Below, one piece after another: positions 39,381 to 50,215 of a stretch of 64,000 nt of DNA. The notes beneath the pieces were generated by a model that saw nothing but the letters and a program-made list of their open reading frames with translations, was not told the origin of the DNA and did not search any database. Where the stretch lies: positions 1,202,779 to 1,266,778 of the forward strand of contig NW_024881296.1 in NCBI RefSeq assembly GCF_018691265.1, read 5' to 3'. How positions within the stretch are numbered: position 1 is the first letter of the stretch; every line of letters starts with the position of its first letter. The translations under genes and the position numbers were made by a program. This DNA is from Tyto alba. Its lineage: Eukaryota > Chordata > Aves > Strigiformes > Tytonidae.

Positions 39381-39655
39381 GGCGGCTCCGTGAGGGGAGA
39401 AGGGGGGTCGCGAGGCGGGACGTGCGGCAGCCACCAGCGGTTATGGCGACCCGCGCCGCCAGCACCCCCACCCCCACCAACCCCCGGCGGCGGGGCGGGG
39501 CTTCGGGGGCTGTCCCCGCCCCGTCGGCGGAGCCAAAGACACCGCCCCCACCCCTCCCTCCCGCCCTCCCTCCCGGGCGGGCGGTGGGAGGGGGCGGGGC
39601 CTGCCCGTCAGTCAAGTGTGAGGCCGGCGGCGGTGGCGGGAGGTGTGGGGCTGCG

Positions 39656-39675
39656 CGCCGCGCCGCGCCGCGCCG
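39656..39675 (+). repeat. (CGCCG)4 pentamer repeat in 5' UTR
   Basis: Four exact CGCCG units end six bases before the SLC1A4 start codon. The pure GC sequence so near the ATG could form structure affecting initiation or vary in length; both are inference. Confidence 0.85.
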
Positions 39676-39681
39676 GGCAGC

Positions 39682-40190
39682 ATGGAGGCGGCGGGGAAGG
39701 CGGGCGACGGCCGTAACGGCCATGCGGAGGGCCCGGCGGCGGAGCGGGGCGGTGGGGCTCGGCTGCGGGGCTGTCGGGGTTTCCTGCGGCGCAACGCGCT
39801 GGTGGTGCTGACGGTGTCGGGGGTGGTGGCCGGCGTGGCGCTGGGCGCCGCCGTGCGCGGAGCGGAGCTGGGCCCGGCGCAGGTGGCCTACCTGGCCTTC
39901 CCGGGGGAGCTGCTGCTGCGGATGCTGCGGATGGTGATCCTGCCGCTCGTCATCTGCAGCCTGGTGTCGGGAGCCGCCAGCCTCGACAGCCGCTCGCTCG
40001 GCCGCCTGGGGGGCATCGCCCTCGCCTATTTCCTCGGCACCACGCTGTTGGCCTCCGGCCTCGCCGTCGCCCTCGGCTTCATCGTCCGGCCCGGCGCCGG
40101 CGCCTCCTCCCTCAACGCCCCCGGGCTGGGGCTGCCGGGCGCCGTGCCCACCAGCAAGGAGACGGTGGATTCCTTCCTCGACCTCGTCAG
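39682..40190 (+). CDS. SLC1A4: SLC1A4 exon 1: N-terminus and transmembrane segments 1-3 of ASCT1
   Basis: The exon encodes residues 1-169 and two bases of Arg170. The start is the first ATG after an in-frame TGA at 39619, and its context (A at -3, G at +4) is strong. A hydrophilic cytoplasmic head of about 35 residues, rich in Gly and Ala, precedes TM1 (about 39-59, [20 protein letters not shown]). TM2 is at about 67-97 and includes [14 protein letters not shown], the SLC1 signature, followed by [19 protein letters not shown]3 is at about 107-136. The exon ends in [11 protein letters not shown], as in human ASCT1, at donor CAG|GTGAGG. The head and the loop around residues 138-158 differ from the human protein, as expected for the least conserved parts of the family. 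Confidence 0.97.
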
Positions 40191-40310
40191 GTGAGGCCGC
40201 CCCGCTCGCCCCCTTCCACCTCCCCCCCCGCCTTCCCGCCCTCCCGCCGCCGCCGGAGGATGATGACAGACCCGGCGATGTTGCACGCTGCAGCCGGGGA
40301 ATCCCCCTCT

Positions 40311-40311
<1 letters not shown>

Positions 40312-40397
<86 letters not shown>
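40312..40397. repeat. Uninterrupted poly-C tract (C86)
   Basis: Eighty-six consecutive cytosines begin 122 bases after the exon 1 donor, inside the CpG island. A pure C/G homopolymer of this length is exceptional for a vertebrate genome. It may be a true expanded mononucleotide repeat (G-quadruplex on one strand, i-motif on the other) or a sequencing or assembly artefact, since two-colour Illumina chemistry produces false poly-G in hard GC-rich templates. It disrupts no exon. Confidence 0.97.
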
Positions 40398-41039
40398 TTT
40401 CTTCTCATGCTCCTCCTCCTTATCCAGAGGCACCGCTTTTTGCCCAGGTACCCGAAGCCCTGCCAGATGTCGGGCTGCTGCATGGTGCTCTGCGCTTTCC
40501 CCCCTTTATTTTTAATTTTGCCTGGGCGGCTCTGGGGGTAAGTCGAGGCTTGCTCAGAGCTCTGAGTGCCAGGGCCCGTTTTTGGTCCCTCCTGGAGGGA
40601 GAGCAGCTCCTGGGTGCTTGCTGCAGGGCAGGCATGGTTTTGCCTGGCACCTTCCCCTGACCCGCTGCCTGTTCCTGCCTGTCTCCCACAGGCAGGGCAG
40701 GACAGGGCAGCTCTCCTCATCCCTCACGTGCAGCCTATTTCTTTTATTTCCCCCTCTCTTGCCCCCCCTTTACCTAGTATTCTTGCACAGATGTCAACCT
40801 GCCTCTTACAGGTGTGGGCATGGAAATACAGCCCCGTATTTCCATCGAGGACATACCCTAAACATAGTCTGGCATGAAGACGCCCTGTATGTTCGTGAGC
40901 TTCACATCTCACCTCTGTGCTGTGCAAAAACAAGACTCACATTCCCCAAAACTACCTGGAAGCAAGGCTTCCACTTATAACCAGATCATAGGCTTTTTGT
41001 TTTATACTTATTCCTCCTTGCAAAGTTGTGGACTTTGAC

Positions 41040-41056
41040 TTTTTTTTTTTTTTTTT
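41040..41056. repeat. Poly-T tract (T17)
   Basis: Seventeen thymines followed by CTCAG lie in intron 1. It looks like a polypyrimidine tract with an AG, but no exon with conserved coding sequence follows. Confidence 0.85.
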
Positions 41057-41683
41057 CTCAGAGCCCATGTCTTTTTGAGATCTGTCCAGCTCTTTAAATA
41101 AGAGAGGAACACTTACACAAATGGGGCTAACATCCAGCCAGCTTTTTGAGTATCAGACTTCCAACAGCAGTCTCTTATGCTTTGATGAATCTTGGTGCGG
41201 AACCCCAGATGTGAACAACTGATGTGTTTGGTTATCCTGGCTCTGGCTGTGCTGCTTTTTCACACCTGAGTAATGTTGGGCAGTCATAGAAGAATGTATT
41301 ACAGGTGCACGAGAAAAGCAGTGGAGTAAAGGGAATCTGGGGACCGCCAGCTAGGTTTCTCCTGGTGAGCGTAGCTGAGGGAGCGATGTAAGTGATAGCA
41401 CATCAGTAGGGAGCGTGGAGGTTTGCTGAAACATTGGAAGATGAATGGCTTTGGAGGTGGTAGATGTTACCAAGATGCAAACAGAAGAGTAAGGGAGGTG
41501 CCTTGTGTACCAGTGAAGTGACTGGAGAGTTGTGCTTAGTGAATATCTTGGTAATTACAAAGCTGAGCGGGGGATTTTTATTTAGATCGTTTGCTTTGCT
41601 TTTATGAGTTCAGTTTTTCAGCTGAGGGACTTTTTCCTGTGTCTGAGTAAATGGATGTGGCAGTAAAGATAAAAAGAGTTTCT

Positions 41684-41699
41684 AAAAAAAAAAAAAAAA
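41684..41699. repeat. Poly-A tract (A16)
   Basis: This is a simple run of 16 adenines in intron 1 with no retroposon body upstream that I recognise. Confidence 0.85.
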
Positions 41700-42594
41700 G
41701 CAACCCGAAACTGTATTTACAAATACATGTTAATGTTGTTTTCTCCCCCAGAGAAAATTATGTTCCCTTTGGACGGAAAGTAAGTCTGGTTTGTCCATTG
41801 GCAATCACATACTTTGTGTGTCCTCAGCTCACCTCTTAAGGACCAACAGTTAAGGACCTCTCTCAAGAACCAGCAATTTCTGACAGAGCACATTAAGAAG
41901 TAATAACAAGACAGTGGGTGTAAGTGGCCTGGCTGTGAAGGTGATACGGAGTTGAATGGGAGTAGACAGGTGAAGGAAAATTACAAAAAAAATTCAGCAC
42001 GAGTGGGAGAATTGGGAAGAACTGTCGTGGTGGCTGCCCCTGGGTGCGTCCTGGCGTGGCTGCTGTAGCTGGTGTTTCATTCCTGTGTCGCCACACAGCA
42101 CGGAGTAGGACGTAGCTGGGAAACAGGGCAGGGATGCTGCAGTGAACTTCAGGCTGTGGGTAACATCTGTGAAGCTGGGAGCAGAAAGCTGTTTCTTTCT
42201 CTGGTCTGTAAACGCAGGCGGAGGGTTCATCTTCAAGAGAGTTATAAAGGTGGTGGGATTGAGTCCTTAGCTCCAGAGTAACGCTCATAATGATGAGACT
42301 TGGTAAACCTGTGGGTGGCAGAGGGATTGCCTTGTGGGAAGTGAGGGGCCAGGGGCTTTCCCCCAGTGCGTGTATAGTGGGCTGTGAATTCAGCTTTTTC
42401 TTGGAAGGGCTGTTGCAGCTGCATTGTTGGGCAGTCCAGTTGTCGCAGCAGCCACATCGAAATCCAGTGCAGAAAAGATATATATGGCCATCATGAAAAC
42501 TCCTGGTCTTGGCACCAACCTCCGACAGACCCAGGGATGGGAGTGAGCTACGTGATTTTTCTGGAAATAATATCTCTCTCTGTCTACCTTTTAA

Positions 42595-42610
42595 TTTTTT
42601 TTTTTTTTTT
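42595..42610. repeat. Poly-T tract (T16)
   Basis: Sixteen thymines followed by CAG lie in intron 1. It resembles a splice acceptor but has no recognisable coding exon after it. Confidence 0.85.
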
Positions 42611-43505
42611 CAGCTGGTCTTGAAAATGTGTGTGTTCTGGTTTGAGCATCAGTCTTGGTCCCTGCCGTGGTGGAAAGTACCAGAGTAACCTCATCTTCAG
42701 TTAACAAGGCCTTTAGTCTATAGGGTGTGAAGGGCTGCGGTGGTTGCCTTCAGTGTGGGTGGGTCTTGCAGTATCCTGCTTTTTGCTTTTCCTTTCCTCT
42801 CCTTTGGTCGTGAAACTTTCTATTAGATGCAAGAAAACTTTGTTTTCAATTGTGTCACAAGACCGTGTCCCTCAAGGCTTCACTGCTCAGTTTCAGATCA
42901 AAGGTAAAAATGAGGTGCAAATGGGTAAACTGAGTCCCCCTAGAGCACTGAAAGCAGATATAAAACATGGCCTAAGGAAGAAACAGTGAAGAGAAAATCA
43001 CAGCTGTGAGTCAGTATTTACCATGTCTTCTTCAGAGATGACGCAGGGTGTCCTGTCCCAGGATACAGATCCCTTCTGCTTTTGGGAAGTGTATTAGTTA
43101 ATGACCAAAGATGTTGCTTTCCATTGTCGCAGCAATATCTGGAGGCCAGCTTAATTTTTGATCATGGTTTTCCGTTTCCAAGTCTAAAGCTTCCACACAA
43201 ACATGCACCTATGCATGCAGACACAACCTCTGGAAAAGAGATTTATCTTGGGTTTTGGGAGCAAATGAACGATGAGTCACCGGTGAACTGAAAGGCTGTC
43301 TCTGTTTTGTTTTGTTCCTTGACCATAACCTCCAGGTTTAATTTGCCTTCCTCTGGCTGGAGGTGCTGGTGCACCCTCCTGGTTTCTCTTTTGGCAAGTG
43401 CAGGAGGCAAGCCTCAAGCATGCCTGGCCAGTGCTTGGACATGCTGTCTTCTGCCCCAGGACACCATGTGGGGACACCAGAGCTGTCCTGAAGGTGCCTT
43501 TGTGT

Positions 43506-43584
43506 CCTCTCCCTGCCTTTGGCCATCTCATCTCAGATCTTTGGAGCTCCCTAGAAGGTGAGCATGGCCAAAGGCAGGGAGAGG
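43506..43584. repeat. Perfect 21-bp inverted repeat with 37-nt loop
   Basis: The left arm 43506-43526 (starting CCTCTCCCTG, ending TTTGGCCAT) and the right arm 43564-43584 (starting ATGGCCAAAG, ending GGGAGAGG) are exact reverse complements over 21 bases. They are separated by 37 bases. In the intron 1 transcript this would fold into a long GC-rich hairpin. There is no flanking target duplication or further symmetry to suggest a transposon, and the stem is shorter than is usual for a microRNA precursor with this loop. Confidence 0.92.
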
Positions 43585-46384
43585 CTGCTGCTCAGTGGTT
43601 GTGGGAGGGTTCAGCAAGAGTTTAGAGGTGCTTCCACAAGGCTGATGGCTTAAAAAAGCCCAAATAAACCAAAAAGCGGAGTGTGCTCTGAACCCAGCAG
43701 GGACCTTGGATTTTCTTAACTCTGCCCCATGTCAGTGAAGAAAGACAGGCTTATCCAGAGCACCCAGTTCAGGCTCTTAGATTAAGCCAGGAACACTCTT
43801 AATCTGCATGATTTTAGCTGAAGGTGGACCTTGTGAACATCTCCAGAGCATCTGGCATGGAGAGCAACTTGGTTGTACCAAAGAGGTGAGCGCCGAGTGT
43901 CAGCAGACGATGAGGAGGGTGAAGGCAAATTTTAGAATTTCTGGCTTCATCTCCTACTTGTTCATTTGGTAGAGAAGGCAAAGCAACGGATAACAAAGAG
44001 TGCTTGTCATCTTGGCTGTGAAGTGGCTAGCAGGTGGAAGAAGAGGCTAGCTCTGGGATCTGGGGGCTCTGAGGCTCAGCACCCAGCTGGTAGGTGACGT
44101 TGCGGAGAGCCAGCTTGGCTCTGATCACGCTGGACATCTAACCAGTGAAAAACAGGTGAGGAGGAGAGAGGTGATGACAAGGAGGTGACTCCAGCCACCA
44201 GCTAACTCAGGCTGCCTATTGCTTGTTGGGAAGTGGTTGAAACAGCAGGATCAAGCATTTTGCAAGAATCTATTGATTTGTTAACACTTTTGGCGGGCAA
44301 TTGTCAAGACTGTATGTTTTGATAAGGTCAGAGATTTGTTTTAGCTCTGATTTATATTTGCTGATTTAACACAATTAAACAGTTTCACAGGAATCTATTG
44401 ATCCTGTCAAAATTTCCAACAGCAGGTGATCCTGGCATTTCTTTTCAGTGAGTTCAATGTTTTGCTGTAATTTTATACAAAGACTTAAGTAGAAAATCTC
44501 ACTCATCAGAAAGGAACATTTTAACAAAATAGTTTACGATATTTTTTTTTAGTGGAAAAAAAGGTCTGGAACATGCCTTCTTTGCCCAATTTGGGGAAGA
44601 AAACATATTTTGAAACCGTGGAATTGGCTTTGGAAAGGTAATTCTGGTTTTAATCTAGCTCTAGCTGTAACAGCCTGGGGAGGGAAAAAGGTAGTAGCAT
44701 CATCTTCTTTTTTGAGGAAGGGTACATGGAGGTCCGCATGTCTGCCCTGAGCCGTGAGGTCAGGCCGCCAGGCAAGTCTGCAACAGCATTTTAAATTTTA
44801 TTGCTCTTCACTGCCCTTTCTGTCTCTCTGCCAGAGGTTACCAGCTGTGCTGCCAAAGGGAGCACCCATGGTGCCATCAGCAAGCCCGTGCGTTGGCTCC
44901 GAGCCTTCGGAGCCGGAGGGAAGGCAGGCATGGGCTCGAGCGCAAGGAGAAGCATCGGTCACGTTTTGCTGGCTGGGCTGCAGAGCAGATGGCCAGGGTG
45001 GGCCATGGAGTCCAGAGCACACATCCAGTGCTCGGGCACCAGTCACTCCAGTAGCACTTATTTCTTATAGCCTTGGTCTTTCTGGTGAGTCACCTGAAAG
45101 CAGCAACTGTGAAGGCTGTCTCCGAAATCCCGATGTGGTAAGAGCAGAATTTGACTGTTAGGAGAGGAGGGGGGGATGCCACCTTTGTAGCGATAACGGA
45201 GTAAGAAGTGGCCAGAGAACAGCTGCAGTTCCACCAACAGCAGGTCCCCAGGATAGGCTAACCACATAGCTGGATGGCTAGCTCTTAACTCTGGGGTACT
45301 CTCGGAAAAAAGGGAAGTAGTAAATATTACTGTCTACCTTTGAGTTGTCTTCTGAGCCTGGATCCTCTCTTGAAGTATAGGGATTGCTGACTGATTTTTG
45401 TAGGAAGAACTCCATGTTTTCATTCATGTGTCTGCACTGTCTGGTGGGGTGTTTTTAGGAAGCCTCTGAACATTTCTGCTCATTTCTTTTGTTCTTTATA
45501 TTCATTACCTTTTACTATTGACTCCCCCCAGTTATGTTTTATTTTCCAAGCAACAAAGATGCAGACTGGACCATTAAGACAAAAATGTACCAAATATCTG
45601 CTGTAAGTAAACTAATTTTCAAGTTTCTGTGTGTTAAAGCAAATGCACGCACTCATAAATATGTTTATGCCCGGGGCATGTATTGTGCATCTACATACAT
45701 ATCAAAAAGAAGATGAGAAAAATTATTGTGTGATATTGAATTAAAATCTTGGGACAGAAAGAAAAATAAAGGTGCTGAAGCAATCCAAACTGGGCTCTGC
45801 CAGTTGCCACAGACAGCACTAAGGTTGCTGTCAGTGGACTCTTATCACTGAGAACAATTCATTGAAAAAAAGCTGGAGCTATTGCAACACATGATATTTT
45901 TGCCAGGCTTCCTGACAAAAATATGTTTTCCAACAGCAAAGTTTTTGGCCTCAGAAGTGGAACCTTTTAGTAGGAAGCAATGCAAGAGGAATGCGTAGTA
46001 TTTTAGGGTTTCATTCTGCTTGCCTGGATTTCCCTTCATGCTTTTGCTGCCAGAGCAAAGTTGTTTGCAAAGCTCTAGCAAAATAATTGTTTTGAAACAG
46101 TTATTAATAATAATCCCTTACACATGCAATGAAGGAATTCCTGTGCCATCCTTACGCTGCTGGTGGAAAGGTACATGGTAAGGGAGGAATTTGCCCGTAA
46201 TATCTAAATTGAGAAGGATTGGAACTACAGCCCCCTTTTGCTCCCTTTACAGCTTCAGGTTTCCTTAGTCATCTAGGATTCCCCGTAGTGGATTCTGCAG
46301 CTGAACTAAGATTTCCAGTACAGCAAAAGTGAGACCTTGCTAAATTTGGTTAGGGGAGTAATGGTCCCTTCTTGCTTGGAGGGA

Positions 46385-46417
46385 GCAGCTTTTCCCTGGA
46401 GAAAAGGGAAAAGCTGC
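46385..46417. repeat. Perfect 13-bp inverted repeat with 7-nt loop
   Basis: GCAGCTTTTCCCT (46385-46397) pairs exactly with AGGGAAAAGCTGC (46405-46417) across a 7-base loop, GGAGAAA. The compact stem-loop lies in SLC1A4 intron 1. No U-rich tail or known RNA family signature was seen. Confidence 0.85.
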
Positions 46418-49179
46418 ATTTACCCAGCTGTTCATGGGGAGATGGTGTGACGAGTACAGTATTCAAACAGGAAGTATTCAGACCCTGAAAGTCGTGCTGC
46501 TGCTTTCTGGTGCCTATTTTAAGAGGATCCAAAACAGATGCTTTCTCACCCCATGTGTTGTGGAGGTTTCCTGGCGTAGCCCAGCTGCTGCACCAGCCTC
46601 GGGGCACGATGGATTTCTGATATTTTGGGGAGCGGGCCCTCTGCATGATTTGCAGCAGGCAGGCAGAGACTTTCCTGTGCGGTGCTTGGCGAGGGGAGTA
46701 AAGTCCCTCTGTACCACCTGCTTCCCCTTTACACCGCAGAGGCGGTTGGGTCCGTGCGTGGGTAATCCATCTCGCTCTGCGGAGCCGGGTCCCTGCAGCA
46801 GTGGGCACCTGGGGTGCATGCAGCACGTCTGTCCCCCTGCCGTAATGCCACGCGTTGCTGGCTCGTCTCATTCTTGCCCTACACAGCGAGTTTTGTCTCT
46901 GCATCACAGGGCCAAGGCTGCCTGATCCCCGACCCCTGCGCTGGGCTCCTTATCACCGAGACTCAGGGTTTCCTCAGTGGTGTGCTCTTGTGATAGCCCA
47001 TATCCGCTTCAAAAAGGTGACAGTGTTCTCTAGCACAGGGCATGGAAACAGCAGGGATGGGGCCATTAGAAACAGCAGCAACAGCCAGCAGTCCAGTGAT
47101 AGAACCATGGTGATTTCCTTAAACTCCGCATTCACATCTGGTACGAGCTTTCAAAGCAGAAAAAAACGACTCAACATTTGGTCTGCGCAGAAAAACCAAC
47201 TGGCAGACACCCATGTTTAATTTGCATGCCCAATTACCCAGCGCATCAGCTTCCCTCTTTGCTGGTTCACCCGGACAGGAGGGATGTTTGCGCTTCCCCA
47301 TGTGACGACTCTGCTTGGCCTTGGGGATGTGGTGAATGCTGACTCTCGGGGACAGAGCAGGGCCTGGGTTTCTGTGGTGGGTGAACTTTGCCTCGCCGTG
47401 CACGGTGAGCAAAGGCAGAAGGCTCAAGCATGTGATGAGCCCAGGCAGGTCACCAGCCAGCTTTCAGCTCTCCCTGGAGCACACAGCATCCTGACCCCCT
47501 TTTTTTTTTTTTCTTGGTACTGCTGTGGTATTCTTGAACAAATCCATTTTAAGGTAAAAATCTGCAGTCTGTCCTACCCACAATTAAAGCTTAATTAAAC
47601 TTGCACACTGTCCAATCATAGGTGAACAATGAGTGTAGTCTGTGCAGAGCTTGTGCCTCTAAGATAAGCCATTTATTTGTTCGTTGCTTTTTATAACCTG
47701 ACACATTTTGTGCTTAAACTTCATGATTTGAAACAAAGAGGAGCAAAACATTATTTTACGCGTTGTTGTGACCTTGCAGTCGGGTGTACTTAGAAGTTGG
47801 ATTCAATGAAACACAGAGCTCCTTCTGAGCTGCTGAACTGCAGGCTGACTTTTTTACTTGGTGGACTGTCAAAAATGCTCTTCACTGTCCTCCAGGTTAA
47901 CTCCTGTGACTGGTGCTCCAGGGATAAAGAAGAATGACTGCTATATGCTTGTATTTAAATAGCTTTTGTTCTGTCCACATTTGAAGCAAGAACCTGCCCC
48001 TTTCCTTGCTGTAGCAGGGCTGCTGGCATCACTTAAGTATGTGCTTTTAAGTACATGCTTGGTGTTCAGTTCGTGTTTAATTACTGCAGCCCATGCCTGA
48101 CATACTGCGTAAATTATGGAGGGTTTGGCTTCTCAGCCACATTTAAACATGGGAGAACCATATTGTTTAGGCTTTAGGATTGCTTCCTTTGGCTTTGTTT
48201 CATCAGGATGGAAAAGCTGATTAAAAAAAAAGAAAAAAAGTAATTTGATTTCTGGTTGGTTTTCAGTCTTTCATCTCTTTGCTTCTTCAAAATCCAGGCA
48301 GTTTTTTTTTTAAAAAAAGTAATCATCCTGCTATGAAAAGTTGAAAAGAAATATCCTTATTTTCCCAACAATATGTTCTCTTGTTTTGGTTAAAGCAGTG
48401 CACTAAGCTGGGCCCCTTTGTATATGTGATGTTTTACTCCTGATAAAAGTAAGTTTGCTTTTACTTTACATGAGGTTTTTATCCACCAGAGAGTTCCAGC
48501 TGTGCAAGAAATTGCTGTCTTTCCATTGATCTTACTTGACCAATTCTTAAGCATCTTTGCAGAGTTTGAGCTTGCTCTCCTGCTTTCAGACAGACAGCTG
48601 TATTGTCAAATTTTAAGGAGAAAAAGTTGCTGTTTCTTTCATGCTTAGTGGAATGTAGACCTCAGAAGCCAAATTATTCTTACAGCAATTTGGCTCTCGC
48701 AACTGCCTCCTAGTACACAGTACACATGTAATGCAACAGAGAGAGAGGCTGAGGAAGTTCACAGGAGCCACTTGTTTGGTGAAGGTCCATGTACTTTACA
48801 TTGCTCTCAAGGCTGTGGGAAAACCCTCCCTGTGTGGCAGGATAACAGAGCTATGCAATGGAAAAGACTGAAGTCCTTCTCTGTGCCGTATCTTAATCTC
48901 CCTCTTGCTTTCAAAGATTTCACTCTGCTGCTCCATTCCTTGCCGTGGTTCAGATTTGCACTTTCCATGTCATTTGTGGAATGATCACAACTGAAAGCCT
49001 GGTTTAAAAATCATGTTTGCCAGGGTAACTACAGAAAAAACAGGGGGGAATTTAGCAGGGCACAGCCTGGAGGTAGCTGCAGCTTCCCTGGAGCAGTGCA
49101 AGGAGCTAAGGATGGGGAGCAGTCACCCAAATGTTTTTTGCCACAGTGAACTGGCTCTTTTGTTTCTGTGAGAAACAAG

Positions 49180-49760
49180 CCCACGTATATATAAAAAAAA
49201 GTTTTATTGGGGACAAAGTCAGTGGAGCAAAGAATACAGCGCTGGGTGCAATGGCGTGCCCTGGAGCCAAAGGGGCTCCCTTTTATTGTATAAATGGTTA
49301 CAATATTCATCTACTCTAATACATACGCATCACTACTTCTAAGGATAGGGAGGGAATATTTCAATTAGTTCCGAGAAATCATTAACATATCCCCCCAACC
49401 CAAATTCCTCCCGCCGCGCTTGCGCAGTGCTCCCTGGTGGCCGTGGGCAGGGGTCTGCAGATGAAGGCTCGTAGTCTTCTTCACTGTGTTCGCTCGTTGA
49501 CCCTTATTTCTGCGCAAACTCAGTCTTGTGGTCACGTACACCTTGTCCTTCAAGTCTGGGCTAATTTGTAGCTCCTTTGTCTTTATGGCTCAGTGTTTTC
49601 AGTTCCTCTCTTATCTCAAGAACAAGAGGTAACAGAGAGGGCCCATCATGTTCTTTCTCATTCCATTGCAAAGGAGTTACCATCCTTTGATATGGATCAT
49701 CTGGTGAGCATTCCCAAGGAAAAAGGGGGGGCTGTTGGGTTGCTGTTTCCTCTGATCAAT
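49180..49760 (-). mobile_element. Probable endogenous retrovirus LTR, minus strand
   Basis: Read on the minus strand, the segment follows a purine-rich, polypurine-tract-like run (complement of 49761-49781). It then shows an AT-rich TATA-like region with AATAAA near 49282-49287, a GC-richer R-like part, and a second polyadenylation signal inside CCCCAATAAAAC (49201-49212) followed by a T-rich tail. The sequence near ACTTTGTCCCCAATAAAAC resembles avian ERVL-type LTR ends from memory. I could not find matching target duplications or clear terminal inverted repeats, so both ends are approximate and the family is tentative. Confidence 0.5.
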
Positions 49761-50215
49761 CCCCCTCCCTTCTCTTTTCCCACTAGTAAATTATTTTACT
49801 TTTCTTAAAATTTGTATCATTGTACTAATAATAGCTTCAGCCCAATTCAATAAAAGTAATTGTTTAATTACTTTTAGCGAAAGCAAAATTCTTCTATTAT
49901 TTATCACATTTCCTTACCATAAGAATTGCCATGCCTCCTGGATGAGTTTGGCTGGCAGTGTTTTCAGGTTGTATCTCTAGCCTTCCTGCCCTCGCCGGCT
50001 AGGGTCGTGTTGTGACCCCAGAGATCAACTGTTATTCCTATTTTGCTTTCTGACACAGCAAAAAAAAGCTGCTGTTTGGCTAGGGGAACGCATGCTCTTT
50101 GCCCACCATAAGGGGAAGAAGGAAGCATAGCATTAAAACCAACTACAAAATATAACAAGAAGCAACTTTTTCCTTATGTGGTCCAGCTAACCATTTTTCT
50201 TGTTGCTTCATAGAT
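49761..50215 (-). mobile_element. Possible degraded 3' internal sequence of the same retroviral element
   Basis: On the minus strand this region lies just upstream of the polypurine-like run and LTR-like segment, where the 3' end of a provirus would be. It contains a 64-codon open stretch at 49964-50158 that is not recognisable as a specific retroviral protein, and it is otherwise broken by stops. Assignment rests on position rather than similarity. Confidence 0.3.

Larger units (their letters stand above)
39290..40300 (+). promoter_or_regulatory. SLC1A4: CpG-island promoter of SLC1A4
   Basis: CpG density rises sharply here and covers the 5' flank, exon 1 and the start of intron 1. GC boxes GGGGCGGGG at 39492-39500 and GGGGCGGGGC at 39591-39600 are Sp1/KLF-type sites. 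A C-rich strand asymmetry lies at 39543-39574. No TATA box is apparent, which is usual for a CpG-island promoter with dispersed initiation. The transcription start is not resolvable but probably lies between about 39540 and 39670. Regulation by amino acid stress through ATF4 is known for mammalian SLC1A4, but I found no convincing response element in this interval. Confidence 0.8.

Noticed and set aside
37643..39434. Minus-strand open frames of 402-547 codons as a His/Pro/Ser-rich protein gene
   Set aside because: Several frames are open over the same interval and follow the 30/36-bp repeat period. The frames share no domain and extend into the decayed skirt, so openness is explained by periodicity.
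40191..40720. Poly-Pro and poly-Gly reading frames across the C86 tract
   Set aside because: They exist only because a homopolymer is open in every frame; the sequence is intronic.
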